In this document: one piece after another, positions 8,230-16,592 of the stretch
Numbering within the stretch: the stretch's first letter is position 1
Layout: every line of letters begins with the position of its first letter
Origin: Thermomonas sp.
GTDB taxonomy: Bacteria; Pseudomonadota; Gammaproteobacteria; Xanthomonadales; Xanthomonadaceae
NCBI RefSeq assembly: GCF_025993755.1
Contig: NZ_JAMQHN010000012.1
Span: forward strand, 1-34,708
Direction: 5' to 3'
DNA: 34,708 bases
The notes under the pieces: generated by a model
Databases searched by the model: none
The model's input: the letters and a program-made list of their open reading frames with translations, nothing else
What the model was told of the DNA's origin: nothing
Translations under genes and position numbers: made by a program

Positions 8230-8990
8230 GTGCGGCTGCCGCCGTGGCGCGGTCGGGTTTGTTTGCGTGGATGGCGCCGACCGCATGGGCCGTTGCAGTG
8301 GCTGGATTTTGCGCGACCGCTGCACGGGCAGGCGATGCGCCGATACTGTCGCCTGTCACGACCATGCAGGAAGCGGACCTGGTCGATATCCGATCCCGCA
8401 TTCCGGACATCGATCTGGACATCCGGTATGCCGGCAACCACAATTTCGTCGGCGTCCCGGTCGAAGGCTATGGCGCGCCGCAGTGCTGGCTCAAGCCCGA
8501 AGCGGCCGATGCGCTTGCGCGGGTTGAAGCGGCGCTGCGTGTCCACCGTTTTCGTCTGCGGGTCTTCGACTGCTACCGTCCGGCCCGTGCCGTCGCGCAG
8601 TTCGTTCGCTGGATGGCCGACCCGGCCGATCTCCGGACGAAGGACGAGTTCTATCCCGACCTCGACAAGTCCCAACTCGCCGGTACGTACATCGCCCCCG
8701 TCTCCGGCCACAGCAGAGGGGCGACCGTCGATCTCACCTTGCTGCAGTGCGATGCGCAAGGCGCCGGTTGCTCTCCTCTCGACATGGGTACGGAGTTCGA
8801 TTTCTTCGGACCGCGCGCGCACACCGATTCGCCCGACGTGGCTTCCGCGCAGAGAGCGCATCGCCACCTGCTGCGATCTGCCATGCAAGCGCAGGGTTTC
8901 GTCAACCTGCCGGAAGAATGGTGGCACTACCGGCTGGAACCCGAGCCCTCGCCGCGGACGTATTACGACGTCCCCATCGCGACGCCTTGA
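8226..8990 (+). CDS. Exported D-alanyl-D-alanine dipeptidase (VanX/DdpX family, M15D)
   Basis: Zinc dipeptidase that hydrolyses D-Ala-D-Ala. The 254 residues contain the full VanX signature: Arg118 in DCYRPARA (transition-state arginine), zinc ligands His162 and Asp169 in SGHSRGATVDLTL and His234 in EWWHY, and catalytic Glu231. An N-terminal hydrophobic segment (about 12-35, ending ARA) looks like a signal peptide, so the enzyme probably works in the periplasm, unlike cytoplasmic VanX. The start ATG 8226 overlaps the regulator stop as ATGA. No vanH, vanA, vanR or vanS is nearby and Gram-negative bacteria are naturally insensitive to vancomycin, so nutrient salvage is far more likely than resistance. 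E. coli DdpX is the precedent for that role. Confidence 0.9.
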   Translation: MSAAAAVARSGLFAWMAPTAWAVAVAGFCATAARAGDAPILSPVTTMQEADLVDIRSRIPDIDLDIRYAGNHNFVGVPVEGYGAPQCWLKPEAADALARVEAALRVHRFRLRVFDCYRPARAVAQFVRWMADPADLRTKDEFYPDLDKSQLAGTYIAPVSGHSRGATVDLTLLQCDAQGAGCSPLDMGTEFDFFGPRAHTDSPDVASAQRAHRHLLRSAMQAQGFVNLPEEWWHYRLEPEPSPRTYYDVPIATP

Positions 8991-9011
8991 ACCGGCAGTG
9001 TGGTTCCCGCG

Positions 9012-9023
9012 CATAATGCCGGG
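9012..9023 (+). promoter_or_regulatory. -10 box for a probable leaderless transcript of the metallophosphoesterase
   Basis: CATAAT at 9012-9017 lies six bases before ATG 9024, and no Shine-Dalgarno precedes that ATG. TTGAAC at 8987-8992 could serve as -35 with a long 19-base spacer. Initiation seven bases after the hexamer would fall on the A of the start codon. Confidence 0.4.
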
Positions 9024-11501
9024 ATGCCACGATTCCTTGCATGGATTGCGTTCCTCGGCGCCGCGCTGGCGTTTCCCCAGGCAGGGGCCAACTGCATTCC
9101 GGTGACGGTGGAAGCGCCGCTGGCGCTGCCGCGCGCGCAGGGTGGTCTGGCTCCCGGCTGCATCGTCTATCACCGCGCGCCGGCCACGCTGCAAGGCGAG
9201 GCCGCACAGGTGCTGGTGCTGGGCGATCCGCAGGTGAAGTCGGAAATGGACGTCGGTTATTTCCGGCGCGACATCGTCGAGCCCATGTTGGGCCGGCAGG
9301 CGGCGTCTCTGGGCATCGTGCTCGGCGATCTGGTCGACGATGCGCCGCATCTGTATCCGCAGCTCAAGGCGTTGCTGGATCGGCATGGCGTTTCATGGCT
9401 GTATGCCCCGGGGAACCACGACGTCGATCCCGGCGCCGCCGGTGATGACGGGTCGCTCACGCACTTCCATCGCGCCATCGGGCCCGACACGTTCGCCCGC
9501 GAAACCGCGTTGGCGAATTTCGTGGTGCTGGACGATGTGGTCGTTCTGCCGAATCAATCGCCGGCCTACGTCGGCGGCCTGCGCGAGGAGCAATTCGAGT
9601 TCCTCGAACGATGGCTCCCGACGCTGCCGAAAGACAAGCTGCTGGTGCTGGCGTTGCACATCCCGTTGTTCGAAACGGGGACCCGCGACAGCTTCCGCGG
9701 TGCCGATCGCGTGCGGCTGTTTTCCCTGCTCAAGGATTTCCCGCACCTGCTGGTGCTCAGTGCACATACCCACATCCAGCAGCAGCGGTTCCATTCTGCC
9801 GCTGACGGCTGGCGCGGCCCGCGGCCGCTGCACGAATTCAACGTCGGCGCCGCCTGTGGCGCTTTCTGGTCGGGCGTGAAGGATGCGCAGGGCATTCCTG
9901 CGGCGACCATGGCCGACGGTACGCCCAACGGCTACGCCGTTCTCACCGTGAGCGAGGGCGGCGACTACGCGCTGTCATGGCACGCGGCGCGCGATGCCAG
10001 CGACGGCCAGATTGGCCTGCACGCGCCGAAGGTGCTGCGACGGGGCGCCTACCCGGCATGGGGCGTGTTCGCCAACGTCTACATGGGCGACGACGATACC
10101 CGCGTGGAATACCGTGTGGACGATGGCCCGTGGCAGCCGATGCGCAAGGTGCTTCAGCCGGATCCGGCGCTGCTGGCGGAGAACGTGCGCGACGACGAAG
10201 CACCGTCGTTGCGCGGCTACGATCGCTCGCCCGAGGCCAAGCCGTCGCCGCACCTGTGGCGCGGCGCATTGCCGACCACGCCGACGGCCGGCGAACACCG
10301 CATCGACGTCCGCGCATTCGACCGCTGGCGCGGCGAGGTGGACGCCAGCACGACGTATCGGTTGATGGATACCAAGGAAGACCCTTCGGCGCTGCTGCCG
10401 TTGCGCTCGCGGGCGGCGCTGGAGAAATACCTCACGTCAAACGCGGGCCACTCCACGCCACTCGATCTGCTGCCGCAGCTGGCGCGCGCCCGCTTCCTGT
10501 CCAGCCTGCGTTTTGGCGCGAAGGGACTGGGCGGATTCGATACCGACGATCTGGCAACCGAGCTGACGCCCGTTGAGGTCGAGCGTGTCCTGGCGCTGTT
10601 CGATGCCGCCGATTACGCGAAGATGGTGCCGTCGCGCAATCAGCTCGTACCGCCCCCGTGGCACGGCCATGCCGATGCGCCGGGGCGCGTCGAGGTCGGA
10701 TTCGATGTGTTGTATCGACTGCAACGTGTCGACGACAAGGATGTCGATGCGCTGCGCCGACGTTTCGATGTGCTGTTCGGCGATCTGTCGCATCGGCCTG
10801 AGGCGCTGGAAGCGCTGTCCGAGCGCGAACTGGTGTATCTCCTGCGTGCCGTTGACCTGCTGCCGGATGGAATGCTGGATCCGCGCCGCATCGTCATCGA
10901 CGAGATGCAGCGACGCGGCATCGCCCGGCCCGGCGATCTGCGACGGCTCTACGACGGTCTGTTGCTGGCGCGTCGTTTCGACAAGGCGACAGGCTTCGTC
11001 GCCGCACATCCACTGGCGGGCCTTCCCGCAGTGCCAGCCATCGTGGACGCCGTTGGAACGCAGGCGTCCGGGCCCACGGTCTGGCGCATCAGCGCCGACG
11101 GCGCAACTCTGGTCCGCACGCCTTTCGACACGGCGGGAACGACCATCTTCGTCACCGCCGGCTGCCATTTCTCCGTCGATGCCGCCGAAGACATCACCCG
11201 CGATCCTTTGCTGGGTCCGGTGTTCGCCCGACACGCGCACTGGCTGATGCTGCCGCCTGGGCGCGAGGATCTGGATGCCGTGCGCGACTGGAACCGGCGT
11301 TTCCCGGCGGCGCAGGCGGAGCTGATCCACACCAGTGAAGAATGGACGCTGCTTCCCGCAGACTGGCCGATGCCGGGCTTTTACATCGTTCGGGATGGCA
11401 AGGTGGTCGAACACATCGTCGGCTGGCCGCGCGATCCCACCGACAACCGAAAGCCCCTGATCGACGCACTGACGCGTGCCGGGTTGCTGGAGACGCGGTA
11501 G
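9024..11501 (+). CDS. Exported calcineurin-like metallophosphoesterase with thioredoxin-like C-terminal region
   Basis: Large secreted protein of 825 residues with a signal peptide (about 1-22). A metallophosphoesterase domain (about 60-300) shows the metal motifs GDPQ (Asp68), GDLVDD (101-106), GNHD (130-133), ALHIPLF and AHTHIQ. It is followed by a beta domain like the metallophosphatase C-terminal module (about 320-450), a helical region (about 450-680) that I do not recognise, and a C-terminal thioredoxin-like region (about 690-820) with GTTIFVTAGCHFS and PGFYIVRDGKVVEHIVGW. Only one Cys sits where CxxC would be, so redox activity is doubtful. The substrate is unknown. It runs the same way as the salvage operon, 33 bases after the dipeptidase, but appears to have its own promoter. 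Confidence 0.82.
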   Translation: MPRFLAWIAFLGAALAFPQAGANCIPVTVEAPLALPRAQGGLAPGCIVYHRAPATLQGEAAQVLVLGDPQVKSEMDVGYFRRDIVEPMLGRQAASLGIVLGDLVDDAPHLYPQLKALLDRHGVSWLYAPGNHDVDPGAAGDDGSLTHFHRAIGPDTFARETALANFVVLDDVVVLPNQSPAYVGGLREEQFEFLERWLPTLPKDKLLVLALHIPLFETGTRDSFRGADRVRLFSLLKDFPHLLVLSAHTHIQQQRFHSAADGWRGPRPLHEFNVGAACGAFWSGVKDAQGIPAATMADGTPNGYAVLTVSEGGDYALSWHAARDASDGQIGLHAPKVLRRGAYPAWGVFANVYMGDDDTRVEYRVDDGPWQPMRKVLQPDPALLAENVRDDEAPSLRGYDRSPEAKPSPHLWRGALPTTPTAGEHRIDVRAFDRWRGEVDASTTYRLMDTKEDPSALLPLRSRAALEKYLTSNAGHSTPLDLLPQLARARFLSSLRFGAKGLGGFDTDDLATELTPVEVERVLALFDAADYAKMVPSRNQLVPPPWHGHADAPGRVEVGFDVLYRLQRVDDKDVDALRRRFDVLFGDLSHRPEALEALSERELVYLLRAVDLLPDGMLDPRRIVIDEMQRRGIARPGDLRRLYDGLLLARRFDKATGFVAAHPLAGLPAVPAIVDAVGTQASGPTVWRISADGATLVRTPFDTAGTTIFVTAGCHFSVDAAEDITRDPLLGPVFARHAHWLMLPPGREDLDAVRDWNRRFPAAQAELIHTSEEWTLLPADWPMPGFYIVRDGKVVEHIVGWPRDPTDNRKPLIDALTRAGLLETR

Positions 11502-11532
11502 GCCTCAACGCGGCCTGTTGGCGCGGCTGCAC

Positions 11533-12231
11533 TCATGCAGGGATGGCGATGTCAGCGAAGGATTCGGCGCGCACATGTCCGTTGGACGCTGCGCCGAGGC
11601 GTGGCTGCGGATAGTCCTCGCGGCGGTCCAGCAGCACGGTGCGCAGGCCGGCGTCGCGGGCGGCGTCGAGCTCGGCCACCACGTCGGAAAGGAACAGGAT
11701 GCGTGCGGGGGCTTGCCCGAGCCGGTCGGCGATGGCGCGGTAGCTGGCAGCCTCGCGCTTGCCGCCGACTTCGGTATCGAAGAAGCCGGAGAACAGCGGC
11801 GTCAGGTCGCCGGCGTCGGTGTGCGCGAACAGCAGTTTCTGCGCCGGCACCGAACCGGAGGAATACACCGCCAGCGCGTGTCCGCCGGCGCGCCAGGCGC
11901 GCAATGCGGGGGCGACGTCGGGATACAGCGGCGCGGTGAAGTCGCCGTCGCGGTAGCCGGAGTCCCAGATCATGCCCTGCAGCGCCTTCAGCGCGGTGTG
12001 CTTGCGATCCCGGTCGATCCAGCCCTGCAGCGTCTCCACGATCACCGCGTCCTGGCAGGCGCTGGCGGCAATCTCGATGGCCACCGCGTCCAGCCAGCGG
12101 CGCACCTCGGGCTCGTGCCCGTGTGTGCGCACGAAGCCGGGCAGCTTCGCCCGCGCATACGGGAACAGCACGTCCCTGACGAAGGAGATGCTGCTGGTTG
12201 TGCCTTCGATGTCGGTCAGTATCGTCGTCAT
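11533..12231 (-). CDS. mtnC: Enolase-phosphatase E1 (2,3-diketo-5-methylthiopentyl-1-phosphate enolase/phosphatase)
   Basis: Bifunctional HAD-superfamily enzyme of methionine salvage: it enolises 2,3-diketo-5-methylthiopentyl-1-phosphate and removes the phosphate, giving acireductone. The 232 residues start with the signature [13 protein letters not shown] (nucleophile Asp in DIEGTT). Further HAD motifs are [11 protein letters not shown] and [12 protein letters not shown]. The length fits the family. ATG 12231 overlaps the mtnD stop as ATGA, fixing the start and indicating coupled translation. It is the last gene of mtnB-mtnD-mtnC and ends 31 bases from the convergent metallophosphoesterase. 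Confidence 0.96.
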   Translation of the reverse strand: MTTILTDIEGTTSSISFVRDVLFPYARAKLPGFVRTHGHEPEVRRWLDAVAIEIAASACQDAVIVETLQGWIDRDRKHTALKALQGMIWDSGYRDGDFTAPLYPDVAPALRAWRAGGHALAVYSSGSVPAQKLLFAHTDAGDLTPLFSGFFDTEVGGKREAASYRAIADRLGQAPARILFLSDVVAELDAARDAGLRTVLLDRREDYPQPRLGAASNGHVRAESFADIAIPA

Positions 12232-12770
12232 TCGTAGCGCGGAAACTTCTGCGCGATGTCGCTGCCGGTGAAATGGCCGATCCAACCGTCCGGTTCGGTG
12301 AAGAAACGGATCGCCACGAAACTCGGCTCCGGCCCCATGTCGAACCAGTGGGTGGCGCCGTCCGGTACCGCGATCAGGTCGCCGGCTTCGCACAGCACCT
12401 CAAACACCTTGTCGCCCACGTGCAGCGAGAACAGTCCGGAACCGGCGACGAAGAAGCGCACTTCGTCTTCCTTGTGCGCGTGCTCGTCGAGGAATTTGGC
12501 GCGCATCGCCTCGCGGTTCGGGTTGTCGGGCGCGATGCTGACCACATCCACGCTGCGGAAGCCATTGGCCTCGACCAGTCGGTCGATGTCGGCGCGGTAG
12601 GCGGCCATGATCGCTTCGGGCGGATCGCCGGGGCGCACGGGCTGTGCGGCTTCCCACTGCTCGAAGGCGACGCCGATTCTTTCCAGTTCGGCGGCGATCG
12701 CGGCGCGGTCGGTGGTGCTCAGAATCGGCGCATCGGGCGCGTCGTGGTCGAAGATGCGGAGACGGCTCAT
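12228..12770 (-). CDS. mtnD: Acireductone dioxygenase
   Basis: Cupin metalloenzyme that oxidises acireductone to the 2-oxo acid precursor of methionine (Fe form) or to methylthiopropionate, CO and formate (Ni form). The 180 residues show all four ligands: His97, His99 and Glu103 in [11 protein letters not shown] and His141 in GATHWFD, almost the same numbering as the Klebsiella enzyme. Start ATG 12770 has GGAG five to six bases upstream. It lies 10 bases after the mtnB stop and overlaps mtnC. Which metal is used cannot be read from sequence. Confidence 0.96.
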   Translation of the reverse strand: MSRLRIFDHDAPDAPILSTTDRAAIAAELERIGVAFEQWEAAQPVRPGDPPEAIMAAYRADIDRLVEANGFRSVDVVSIAPDNPNREAMRAKFLDEHAHKEDEVRFFVAGSGLFSLHVGDKVFEVLCEAGDLIAVPDGATHWFDMGPEPSFVAIRFFTEPDGWIGHFTGSDIAQKFPRYE

Positions 12771-12780
12771 CGGATGCTCC

Positions 12781-13419
12781 TCAACGCGAGCCCAGGCGGC
12801 GCATTTCCAGCTCGCAGCCAAGCATGAATTCGAAGGCGTCCAGATGCCGGCGCGCCTCGCTGATGTCGCGGCCCCAGGCGTACAGGCCGTGTCCGGCGAT
12901 CAGGTAGCCCCAGCCGCCGGACGCGCCCAGTGCGGCATCGACGCTGGCGGTCAGGGCGTCCATGTCCTGCGAGTTCGGCACCACCGGCAGGTCCAGCGTG
13001 GTTTCGTGGGTGGTGTGCCCGCGCAGCGCCTTGAACAGTTCGTAGCCGCGCAGACGCACCCGGCCTTCGGCTTCGTAGAGCAATCCGGCGATGGTCTGGG
13101 TGGGCGAATGCGTGTGCAGCACCGCGCCGACGTCTGGGTAGCGTCGGTACAGATGGGTGTGCAGCGCGGCTTCGGCGGACGGGCGGTGGTGGGTGGCGAC
13201 CGCATTGTTGGTCATGTCCACCACCATGATGTCGGCTTCGGTCAGGCGTCCCTTGTCCTTGCCGGAGATGGTGATCGCCGCATGGTTGGCGTCCATCCGG
13301 ATCGAGAAATTCCCGGCGGTCGCCGGCGTCCAGCCGCGCGCGGCCAGTTCGCGGGTGTGGGAGATGATCTGCGCGGCGCAGCCGGCGTACAGGTTGTGGT
13401 CGAAAGCGGTCGTGGTCAT
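12781..13419 (-). CDS. mtnB: Methylthioribulose-1-phosphate dehydratase
   Basis: Class II aldolase-fold dehydratase of methionine salvage that turns 5-methylthioribulose-1-phosphate into the diketo compound used by MtnC. The 212 residues show [10 protein letters not shown], the SAEAALH segment with Glu83, and zinc ligands His102 and His104 in LHTHSPTQT. It heads mtnB-mtnD-mtnC. No Shine-Dalgarno precedes ATG 13419; a TAGAAT hexamer six bases upstream suggests a leaderless transcript. The upstream genes mtnA and mtnK or mtnP are not in this window. Confidence 0.96.
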   Translation of the reverse strand: MTTTAFDHNLYAGCAAQIISHTRELAARGWTPATAGNFSIRMDANHAAITISGKDKGRLTEADIMVVDMTNNAVATHHRPSAEAALHTHLYRRYPDVGAVLHTHSPTQTIAGLLYEAEGRVRLRGYELFKALRGHTTHETTLDLPVVPNSQDMDALTASVDAALGASGGWGYLIAGHGLYAWGRDISEARRHLDAFEFMLGCELEMRRLGSR

Positions 13420-13431
13420 CCGCGCATTCTA
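13420..13431 (-). promoter_or_regulatory. -10 box for mtnB (probable leaderless transcript)
   Basis: On the minus strand TAGAAT (13426-13431) is followed by six bases and then the ATG of mtnB. No convincing -35 is seen. The box implies mtnBDC can be transcribed independently of the aldolase gene upstream. Confidence 0.4.
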
Positions 13432-13499
13432 GGGCGTCCGGCCGACGTGCCACATGGCGGACGGTGCGGCCTTCATGCGACGTTGCCATGGGCGCCGGA

Positions 13500-14159
13500 T
13501 CAGTGTGCGCCGGGCTGCTGGCCGTAGGTCTTGAACTTCTCGATGACCCGGGCCATCTCCTCCGGCGACAGGTTGCGGGTCGGGCCCAGCGTGCGCGCCA
13601 GCAGGTAGTGGCGGGCGAGATTTTCGACCTCGGTCGCCAGTGCGTAGGCGGCATCCAGCGTGTGACCGAGGGCGACCTGCCCGTGGTTGGCCAGCAGGCA
13701 GGCGCGCAGGCCGCCGTGCAGCGTGCGCAGGATGTGTTCCGACAGGGCATGGGTGCCGAAGGTGGCGTAGTCGGCGCAGGGGATGTGGTCGCTGCCGGCA
13801 ATTGCGACCATGTAGTGGAAGGCCGGGATGCCTTCGCCCAGGCAGGCCAGCGCGGTAGCGTGCGGCGAATGGGCGTGGACCACCGCGCCCATGTTCGCGT
13901 GGCTGCGCAGCAGGTCGCAGTGGAAACGCCATTCGCTGGAGGGGAGCAGTTGCCCTTGTGGGCAGGTGCCGTCCAGTTCCAGGTACACGATGTCCTCGGG
14001 GCGCAGCGCGTCGTAGGCGCGGCCGGTGGGCGTGATCAGGAGCCCTTCGCCCCAGCGCAGGCTGGCGTTGCCCGAGCGGTTGAGCGACAGGCCGTCGGAA
14101 TTCATCGAGCGGCAGCAGTCGATCAGCGACTGGCGGGCGGCGCGTTCGGAATCGTGCAT
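13500..14159 (-). CDS. Class II aldolase/adducin family protein (fuculose-phosphate-aldolase-like)
   Basis: Zinc-dependent sugar-phosphate aldolase family, 219 residues. It shows SLNRSGNASLRWGEGLLITPTG (phosphate-binding region), SSEWRFH (catalytic Glu) and the zinc histidines in VVHAHSPHATA, with a third His later (LLANHGQVALG). Family relatives cleave L-fuculose-1-phosphate, or 5-deoxyribulose- and 5-methylthioribulose-1-phosphate in the DHAP shunt. It sits 80 bases upstream of mtnB on the same strand, favouring a substrate related to methylthioribulose or deoxyribulose phosphate. The exact substrate is inference, and no kinase or isomerase partner is visible here. Confidence 0.88.
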   Translation of the reverse strand: MHDSERAARQSLIDCCRSMNSDGLSLNRSGNASLRWGEGLLITPTGRAYDALRPEDIVYLELDGTCPQGQLLPSSEWRFHCDLLRSHANMGAVVHAHSPHATALACLGEGIPAFHYMVAIAGSDHIPCADYATFGTHALSEHILRTLHGGLRACLLANHGQVALGHTLDAAYALATEVENLARHYLLARTLGPTRNLSPEEMARVIEKFKTYGQQPGAH

Positions 14160-14218
14160 GGCGTGAGCGTTTCGCGGGGAAGCAGCGAGGATACTCGTGC
14201 CGGCGGCTGCCGAAAACG

Positions 14219-14245
14219 AAAAACCCGGCGTGGTGCCGGGTTTTT
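14219..14245 (-). terminator. Rho-independent terminator after the amino-acid permease
   Basis: A perfect 11-base inverted repeat (14219-14229 and 14235-14245, AAAAACCCGGC and its complement) with a five-base loop, flanked by A and T runs on either side, so it can act in both directions. It lies 19 bases beyond the permease stop. Confidence 0.9.
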
Positions 14246-14264
14246 CGCGAACTGCCGCCAGGGA

Positions 14265-15848
14265 TCAGGCGTGCGGGCCTTCGTGGAATGAAGGGGGATC
14301 CTTCATCTGCGGGCCGCCTTCCGGGCCGGTGATGCCGCGCGCCAGGTCGCTCTTGCGGTAGCCGTACAGGAAATACACGACCAGCCCGATCGCGCCCCAG
14401 ACCGGCAGCACCATCTTGGCCTCGAACGGCAGGTTGAAGAACAGGAACACGCAGCCCAGCACCGCCAGCGGCGCGACGATCCAGACCATCGGCGTGCGGA
14501 ACGGGCGCTGGCGGTTGGGATCTTTGACGCGCAGGATCAGCACCGCCAGGGCCACCATGAAGAAGGCGAACAGCGTGCCGGAGTTCGAAATGTCCGCCAG
14601 CTGGCCGACCGGGAACAGGGCGGCGGCGATCGCCACGAAGAGGCCGGTGATCAGCGTCACCTTGTGCGGGGTCTTCCACTTCGGATGGATGTCGGCCAGC
14701 TTTTCCGGCAGCAGGCCGTCGCGCGCCATCACGAAGAAGATGCGGGTCTGGCCGTAGAGCATCATCAGGATGACCGAGGGCAGCGCGAGGTTGGCGGCGA
14801 GGCCGACCATGTTGCCGACCCAGGAATAGTTGATCTGGCGCAACACGTGTGCCAGCGCCTCGTCCGAGCACACCAGCGGCTGGCTGCCCGCGGCCAGCAG
14901 CGCCTTGCACTGGGCCATGAATTCCGGCGAACCCGGCTGCACGCCGGCAGCGGTCGGCTGCGCGCCGATCGCGCCGATCGCGCCCGCGGCGACCAGCAGG
15001 TAGAAGACGGTGCAAACCCCGAGGCTGCCGATCAGCCCGATCGGGATGTTGCGCTGCGGATTCTTGGTCTCCTCGGCCGCGGTCGAGACCGCGTCGAAGC
15101 CGACGTAGGCGAAGAAGATCGATGCCGCCGCGCCGACGATGCCCAGGCCGGAACCGTTGCCGTTCCCGAACCAGCCATTGGGCGAGAACGGTTCGAAGTG
15201 CGCGCTGTTGATGCCGGGAACCGTGATGACGACGAACGCCGACAGCGCGATGATCTTGATCGAGACCAGAACGGCGTTGACGCGCGCGCTCTCGGTGGTG
15301 CCGATCATCAGCAGCCAGGTGACGGCCAGCGCGATGATGACGGCGGGAAGATTGAACACCCCGTGGCTGAAGTCGATGCTGAAGCCGCCGGTGAACGACC
15401 ACGCGGGGCCGGAGGCGAGGAAGGCCGGCAGTTCGAAGCCGGTCCAACTCTTCACCAGGCCCATGAAATAGCCGGACCACCCGACCGACACCGCCGAGGC
15501 GGCCACCGCGTATTCGAGGATCAGCGCCCAGCCGACCGTCCACGCCAGCAACTCGCCCATCACGGCGTAGGTGTAGGTGTAGGCGGAGCCGGACACCGGT
15601 ACCATCGAGGCGATTTCCGAGTAGCACAGCGCCGCCACCGCGCAAACAGCGCCGGCGATCACGAAGCTCCACATCATGCCGGGGCCGGCCTTCTGGGCGG
15701 CCGCGGCAGTCAGCACGAAGATGCCGGTGCCGATGATGGCGCCGATGCCGAGCAGGGTGAGTTGAAGGGCGCCGAGCTGGCGCGTCAAAGAATGTTTTTC
15801 CGCGGTTTCGAGAATCTTGTCGAGCGGCTTGACGCGCTGGAACAGCAT
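14265..15848 (-). CDS. APC superfamily amino acid permease
   Basis: Inner-membrane amino-acid transporter of 527 residues with about twelve hydrophobic segments. The first carries the APC signature LLGIGAIIGTGIFVLTA, followed by GPGMMWSFVIAGAVCAVAALCYSEIASMVPVSGSAYTY in shortened family form. It resembles the cationic amino acid transporter/YfnA branch, including FAYVGFDAVSTAAEE. The substrate is not predictable with confidence. The start ATG 15848 has GGGGAG six bases upstream. A promoter is visible at 15912-15939 and a terminator at 14219-14245, so it is probably a single-gene unit despite sharing the strand with the methionine-salvage genes. The tail after the last membrane segment is short and hydrophilic. 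Confidence 0.92.
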   Translation of the reverse strand: MLFQRVKPLDKILETAEKHSLTRQLGALQLTLLGIGAIIGTGIFVLTAAAAQKAGPGMMWSFVIAGAVCAVAALCYSEIASMVPVSGSAYTYTYAVMGELLAWTVGWALILEYAVAASAVSVGWSGYFMGLVKSWTGFELPAFLASGPAWSFTGGFSIDFSHGVFNLPAVIIALAVTWLLMIGTTESARVNAVLVSIKIIALSAFVVITVPGINSAHFEPFSPNGWFGNGNGSGLGIVGAAASIFFAYVGFDAVSTAAEETKNPQRNIPIGLIGSLGVCTVFYLLVAAGAIGAIGAQPTAAGVQPGSPEFMAQCKALLAAGSQPLVCSDEALAHVLRQINYSWVGNMVGLAANLALPSVILMMLYGQTRIFFVMARDGLLPEKLADIHPKWKTPHKVTLITGLFVAIAAALFPVGQLADISNSGTLFAFFMVALAVLILRVKDPNRQRPFRTPMVWIVAPLAVLGCVFLFFNLPFEAKMVLPVWGAIGLVVYFLYGYRKSDLARGITGPEGGPQMKDPPSFHEGPHA

Positions 15849-15911
15849 CGGAGGCTCCCCTTTGAGTCGATGGTATCGTTCAGCCACAAGCACGGGCTTG
15901 AACCGGGCGAC

Positions 15912-15939
15912 CTTATACGTTCAGGGGGGCATCGCACAA
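15912..15939 (-). promoter_or_regulatory. Promoter for the amino-acid permease
   Basis: On the minus strand TTGTGC (15934-15939), a 16-base spacer and TATAAG (15912-15917). The predicted start gives a leader of about 55 bases with a GGGGAG ribosome site. Confidence 0.5.
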
Positions 15940-15977
15940 GCGCCGCAGGTCCAGGGCATGGATAATTCCACGCATTC

Positions 15978-16550
15978 ATGTTCTTCGGGCGCGGTGTGAC
16001 GATGGGAAATGGAACGGATGCCGGGTTCGCGGAAGCGCTGTCCGGCTATGCGCGGCGCTGGCCGGACGAAGCCGCGACGGTGGCGCTGTTCCACGCGCTT
16101 CTGGCGGATGCGGAAAACCCGTTCCGGCGCGAACGCCTCGCGGGACATTTCACCGCCTCCTGCTGGCTGGTCAGTCGCAACGGTGCCCGCGTGCTGCTGA
16201 CCCACCACCGCAAGCTGGGCCTGTGGCTGCAATTGGGGGGACACGCCGACGGCGAGCGCGATCTGGCCGCCGCCGCGTTGCGCGAGGCGGAGGAGGAATC
16301 CGGCTTGCCGGGGCTGCACATCGAACCGGAGATCTTCGACCTCGACCGGCACTGGATTCCCGAACACAAGGGCGTCCCGGCGCACTGGCATTACGACGTG
16401 CGCTTCGTGGTGCGGGCCGGGTGGGAGGAAGCCTATCGCGTCAGCGCCGAGTCGCTGGATCTGGCGTGGCGCGGGATTGCGGAACTGGCCGAGGACGCCG
16501 CGGCAGACGCTTCGGTGCGGCGGATGGCGGGCAAGTGGCTGGCGCGATGA
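15978..16550 (+). CDS. NUDIX hydrolase
   Basis: Hydrolase of a nucleoside-diphosphate-linked substrate, not further identified. At 190 residues it has the Nudix box with LGGHADGERD leading into LREAEEESGL. The spacing between the first Glu and the REAEEESG part is one residue longer than the textbook pattern; I recall related GGHADG-type bacterial proteins with the same layout. A helical N-terminal part (about 10-55) precedes the fold. ATG 15978 and the in-frame ATG 16002 are both possible, neither with a clear ribosome site; a GATAAT at 15961-15966 suggests a near-leaderless message from 15978. It is divergent from the permease and convergent with serA. Confidence 0.88.
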   Translation: MFFGRGVTMGNGTDAGFAEALSGYARRWPDEAATVALFHALLADAENPFRRERLAGHFTASCWLVSRNGARVLLTHHRKLGLWLQLGGHADGERDLAAAALREAEEESGLPGLHIEPEIFDLDRHWIPEHKGVPAHWHYDVRFVVRAGWEEAYRVSAESLDLAWRGIAELAEDAAADASVRRMAGKWLAR

Positions 16551-16564
16551 TGGCTGTCGAAGCC

Positions 16565-16581
16565 TTCCCCTCGAAGGGGAA
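16565..16581. terminator. Small hairpin between convergent NUDIX and serA genes
   Basis: TTCCCCT (16565-16571) and AGGGGAA (16575-16581) form a seven-base stem with a three-base loop in the 42-base gap between the two convergent stops. There is no clear T-run, so termination is only suggested by position. Confidence 0.3.
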
Positions 16582-16592
16582 TGAGGCAGTCA

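Noticed and set aside
8226..8990. Vancomycin resistance gene vanX
   Set aside because: No vanH, vanA or vanRS nearby, an exported form, and a Gram-negative host; salvage enzyme is the better reading.
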